From Planctomycetota bacterium (GTDB taxonomy: Bacteria > Planctomycetota > UBA8108 > UBA1146): 64,000 bases of DNA. A program made the translations under genes and the position numbers. The DNA is taken from positions 80,405-144,404 of the forward strand of contig JAAZXB010000009.1 in assembly GCA_014240375.1 (NCBI GenBank), written 5' to 3'. How positions within the stretch are numbered: position 1 is the first letter of the stretch; each line of letters begins with the position of its first letter. The notes under the pieces are model-generated. The model did no database searches, was not told where the DNA came from, and was given only the letters and a program-made list of their open reading frames with translations. Below, one piece after another: positions 63,201 to 64,000 of the stretch.

Positions 63201-64000
63201 TGTAATGGCAACGGAACTCCAGATTCCTGTGACATCACCGCAGGAGCACCCGACCTCAACAGCAACGGAACTCCCGACGGATGTGAGCCCGATTGCAATG
63301 GCAACAGTACGCCAGACGATCTGGATATCTCCTCTGGAACCAGTGCGGACTGTAATAGCAATGGCCTCCCGGACGAGTGTGATATCACCTCCGGGTTTGC
63401 CGATTGTGACGGAGACGGTGTGCCGGATGTCTGCGAGGCTGCGGATGACTGCGACGGTGACGGAGTGCTCAACTCCTGTGAGATCCTCGGAGGAGCCGCG
63501 GACTGCAACGGCAACGGGCTTCCCGATAACTGTGACCTTGCCGCTGGTGGGGCCACTACCGACTGCAACGGCAATAACTTGCTCGATTCCTGCGAAATCG
63601 CACTCGGATTCGCCTCCGACTGCGATGGAGATGGCTTGCTCGACAGCTGCGAAATCGCTGCAGGGTCTACCGATTGCAACAGTAATGGTTCGCCGGATGA
63701 GTGCGAAACCGATACGGATGCTGACGGTCTGATCGATGATTGCGATCCAGATATCGACGACGACGGATTCCTCAATGGCTGCGACGCAGATGTTCACGGG
63801 GATGGAACCGTCGAGGGAGCCGATTGTGACGGTGACGGCCAGGAGGATTCCTGCCAGACCGATACCGATAGCGACGGAACCATCGATGCCTGTGACGCTG
63901 ACGACGATAACGACGGTGTGGCGGACGGCCTCGACAGTGCTCCGTTCGATAACACCCAGTGCCGCGACGCCGACGGTGACGGCTGTGACGACTGCTCCAG
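59550..64000 (+). CDS. Continuation of the giant repeat protein after the TAG (open to window end)
   Basis: The frame of the gene at 56286 continues without any stop I can find from 59550 to the window end, 1,483 codons. The ORF track misses it because it has no stop codon inside the window. It encodes the rest of the second beta-helix module (SCNYYGNDNGP), TSP3-like units (DCDTDGNLDACEI, CRDADGDGCDDCSS), a third beta-helix module (about 61440-62560) and more DCNGNGTPDxCD units. There is no ribosome binding site or signal peptide at its beginning, so it is either a silent remnant, is translated by readthrough, or shows that the TAG is a sequence error. The long open frame favours a very recent change. 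Confidence 0.65.
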   Translation, partial: MTSTATITGNAFSNMNENFAPCAYPSNQCGWAGIEANHIDTVTLDNNTVDNMNVNSWGEGQAFQIWKVNTLNMTGNTITNCYEGVRIYANVAGRPIPAGSVTGNSFSGNGYAIEVFGNADGDAPLNASCNYYGNDNGPLYVGQNDHTANGETYGDEVKGDVSYALWRVGSVAGACTGGDCDGNTIHDFTDIAGGALDCDGDQDLDSCEIAADATLDCDTDGNLDACEITANASLDCDTDGNLDACEIAADASLDCDTDGNLDACEVIAGTELDCDGDLVLDSCEIAAGAADCNGNGKVDSCDISDGTSNDCNSNGVADECETDCNSNGTPDDCDIINGFPDCNGNGTPDSCDFATGLVDCNGNNIIDTCEIGEGTVQDCDGDLLPDDCELDTDGDLTIDDCDTDDDNDGVVDSLDSAPLDNTQCRDADGDGCDDCSSGTDNPAADGIDFDGDGLCDSGDPDDDNDGALDAADSNDNNANVCSDTDGDGCDDCSGGSYDPAADGIDFDGDGLCDSGDPDDDNDGALDAVDTDDNNANICSDTDLDGCDDCSGGSYDPAADGTDTDNDGLCDGGDPDIDGDGILNGCDADVHGDGTTEGTDCNGNGKEDSCDIADSTSADCNGNGTPDECETCDTDVFVSNSVAADGVDNFADVASAYAAVCAGGTVHVAAGTYSAEVILSDANAKDGITVDGAGATTILDGGVKTTHSVAVNGMTFSNMTIRHSDGTAGEGLLRMDNGGFVTNLSLDGVTFDGQGIAGVHGILGQGLIGTVTVTGCTLENIANWAVLDSDSGGGAGDVGLTAFVFTDNIVRNNDGGIALRGCQVGGSLTSTATITGNAFSNMNENFAPCAYPSNQCGWAGIEANHIDTVTLDNNTVDNMNANSWGEGQAFQIWKVNTLNMTGNTITNCYEGVRIYANVAGRPIPAGSVTGNSFSGNGYAIEVFGNADGDAPLNASCNYYGNDNGPLYVGQNDHTANGETYGDEVKGDVSYALWRVGSVAGACTGGDCDGNTIHDFTDIAGGALDCDGDQDLDSCEIAADATLDCDTDGNLDACEITANASLDCDTDGNLDACEVIAGTEFDCNGDLVLDSCEIAAGAPDCNADLVPDYCQTDCNGNGQPDDCDLTAGTSLDCNGNGTPDECDFSSGTSQDCDSDGVLDECEIAEGSGADCDSDGILDNCEITAGAADCDSNGQPDSCQVDCDNDGTADVCAILAGAADCNGNGTPDSCDITAGAPDLNSNGTPDGCEPDCNGNSTPDDLDISSGTSADCNSNGLPDECDITSGFADCDGDGVPDVCEAADDCDGDGVLNSCEILGGAADCNGNGLPDNCDLAAGGATTDCNGNNLLDSCEIALGFASDCDGDGLLDSCEIAAGSTDCNSNGSPDECETDTDADGLIDDCDPDIDDDGFLNGCDADVHGDGTVEGADCDGDGQEDSCQTDTDSDGTIDACDADDDNDGVADGLDSAPFDNTQCRDADGDGCDDCS
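61707..62755 (+). repeat. Long direct repeat, copy 2
   Basis: Counterpart of 59229-60277, keeping TCG (62025-62027) at the position where copy 1 has TAG. It codes most of the third beta-helix module plus the first TSP3-like units after it. Confidence 0.92.

Noticed and set aside
61197-63797. 866 aa minus-strand ORF opposite the giant repeat gene
   Set aside because: The opposite frame has a signal peptide, ribosome binding site and structured Asp/Cys motifs. The antisense frame is open only because GAC/GGC/AAC-rich repeats rarely give stops on the reverse strand. The same holds for 58944-60680, 57468-58379, 56477-57592 and 60104-61000.

Overview
This 64 kb window looks like a chromosomal segment of an uncultured planctomycete or a close relative. 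The evidence is indirect: secreted proteins ending in a dockerin-like module (RGDxNxDG...ADAVxLLxxLF), a VWA/amidotransferase-like membrane protein, FHA-domain signalling proteins, a giant Asp/Cys-rich repeat protein, and kdsB, a WaaE-like glycosyltransferase and an MsbA-like exporter that imply a Gram-negative outer membrane. Start codons are often TTG or GTG behind strong GGAGG sites, and many neighbours overlap by 4 nt (GTGA, ATGA, TTGA). No rRNA, tRNA, insertion sequence, phage or CRISPR array was seen. Most of the window is ordinary core genome.

Layout. 1-6 kb: nadD (partial, -), ald, a polyprenyl diphosphate synthase, moaC, folD, mutL. 6-12 kb: DAHP synthase, the M16 pair ymfF-ymfH, a dicarboxylate/amino-acid symporter with a PDZ-like insert, efp. 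12-14.7 kb (-): mutY, an amidinotransferase-fold enzyme and a uracil-DNA glycosylase-like protein. 14.9-23 kb: a secreted dockerin-like protein, aroC, an AhpD-like gene with an in-frame UGA, a coiled-coil membrane protein with two in-frame UGAs, an NHL lipoprotein and a VWA membrane protein. 23-31.6 kb: envelope sugar genes (GT2, MsbA-like exporter, DegT aminotransferase, epimerase, GT4, kdsB) with queC. 31.6-35.3 kb: pyrG, a DUF1844 gene, metG. 35.3-44.9 kb (-): cutA, moeA, an FHA-metzincin fusion, a hypothetical gene, an RluA-type gene, mobA and a ChaN-family gene. 45-49 kb: an FHA kinase split by a large insertion, and a coiled-coil membrane protein. 49-52.4 kb (-): a secreted P-domain protein. 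52.7-55.5 kb: mutS. 56.3-64 kb: the giant secreted repeat protein, which runs off the window.

Functional links: mutL, mutS, mutY and a UDG-like enzyme give a substantial DNA-repair content. moaC, mobA and moeA make molybdenum cofactor. DAHP synthase and aroC are the first and last shikimate steps. kdsB, WaaE-like GT and MsbA-like exporter build and export lipid A/core.

Most interesting points: (1) two neighbouring genes (17050-19358) with UGA codons that fit selenocysteine recoding. The AhpD-like protein has a CHY-UGA in place of CxxC followed by a long hairpin. The next protein has two UGAs where cysteines would fit, each followed by a hairpin at bacterial SECIS distance. (2) A Ser/Thr kinase whose catalytic loop and DFG motif are separated by about 420 residues. 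(3) An FHA-TM-metzincin fusion. (4) A 1,049 bp, two-mismatch duplication inside the giant repeat protein, one mismatch being a TCG to TAG nonsense change. (5) Two genes (aroC, kdsB) without Shine-Dalgarno sites whose promoters place the transcription start on the ATG. Promoters and hairpins were read by eye, and nothing here was checked against a database.
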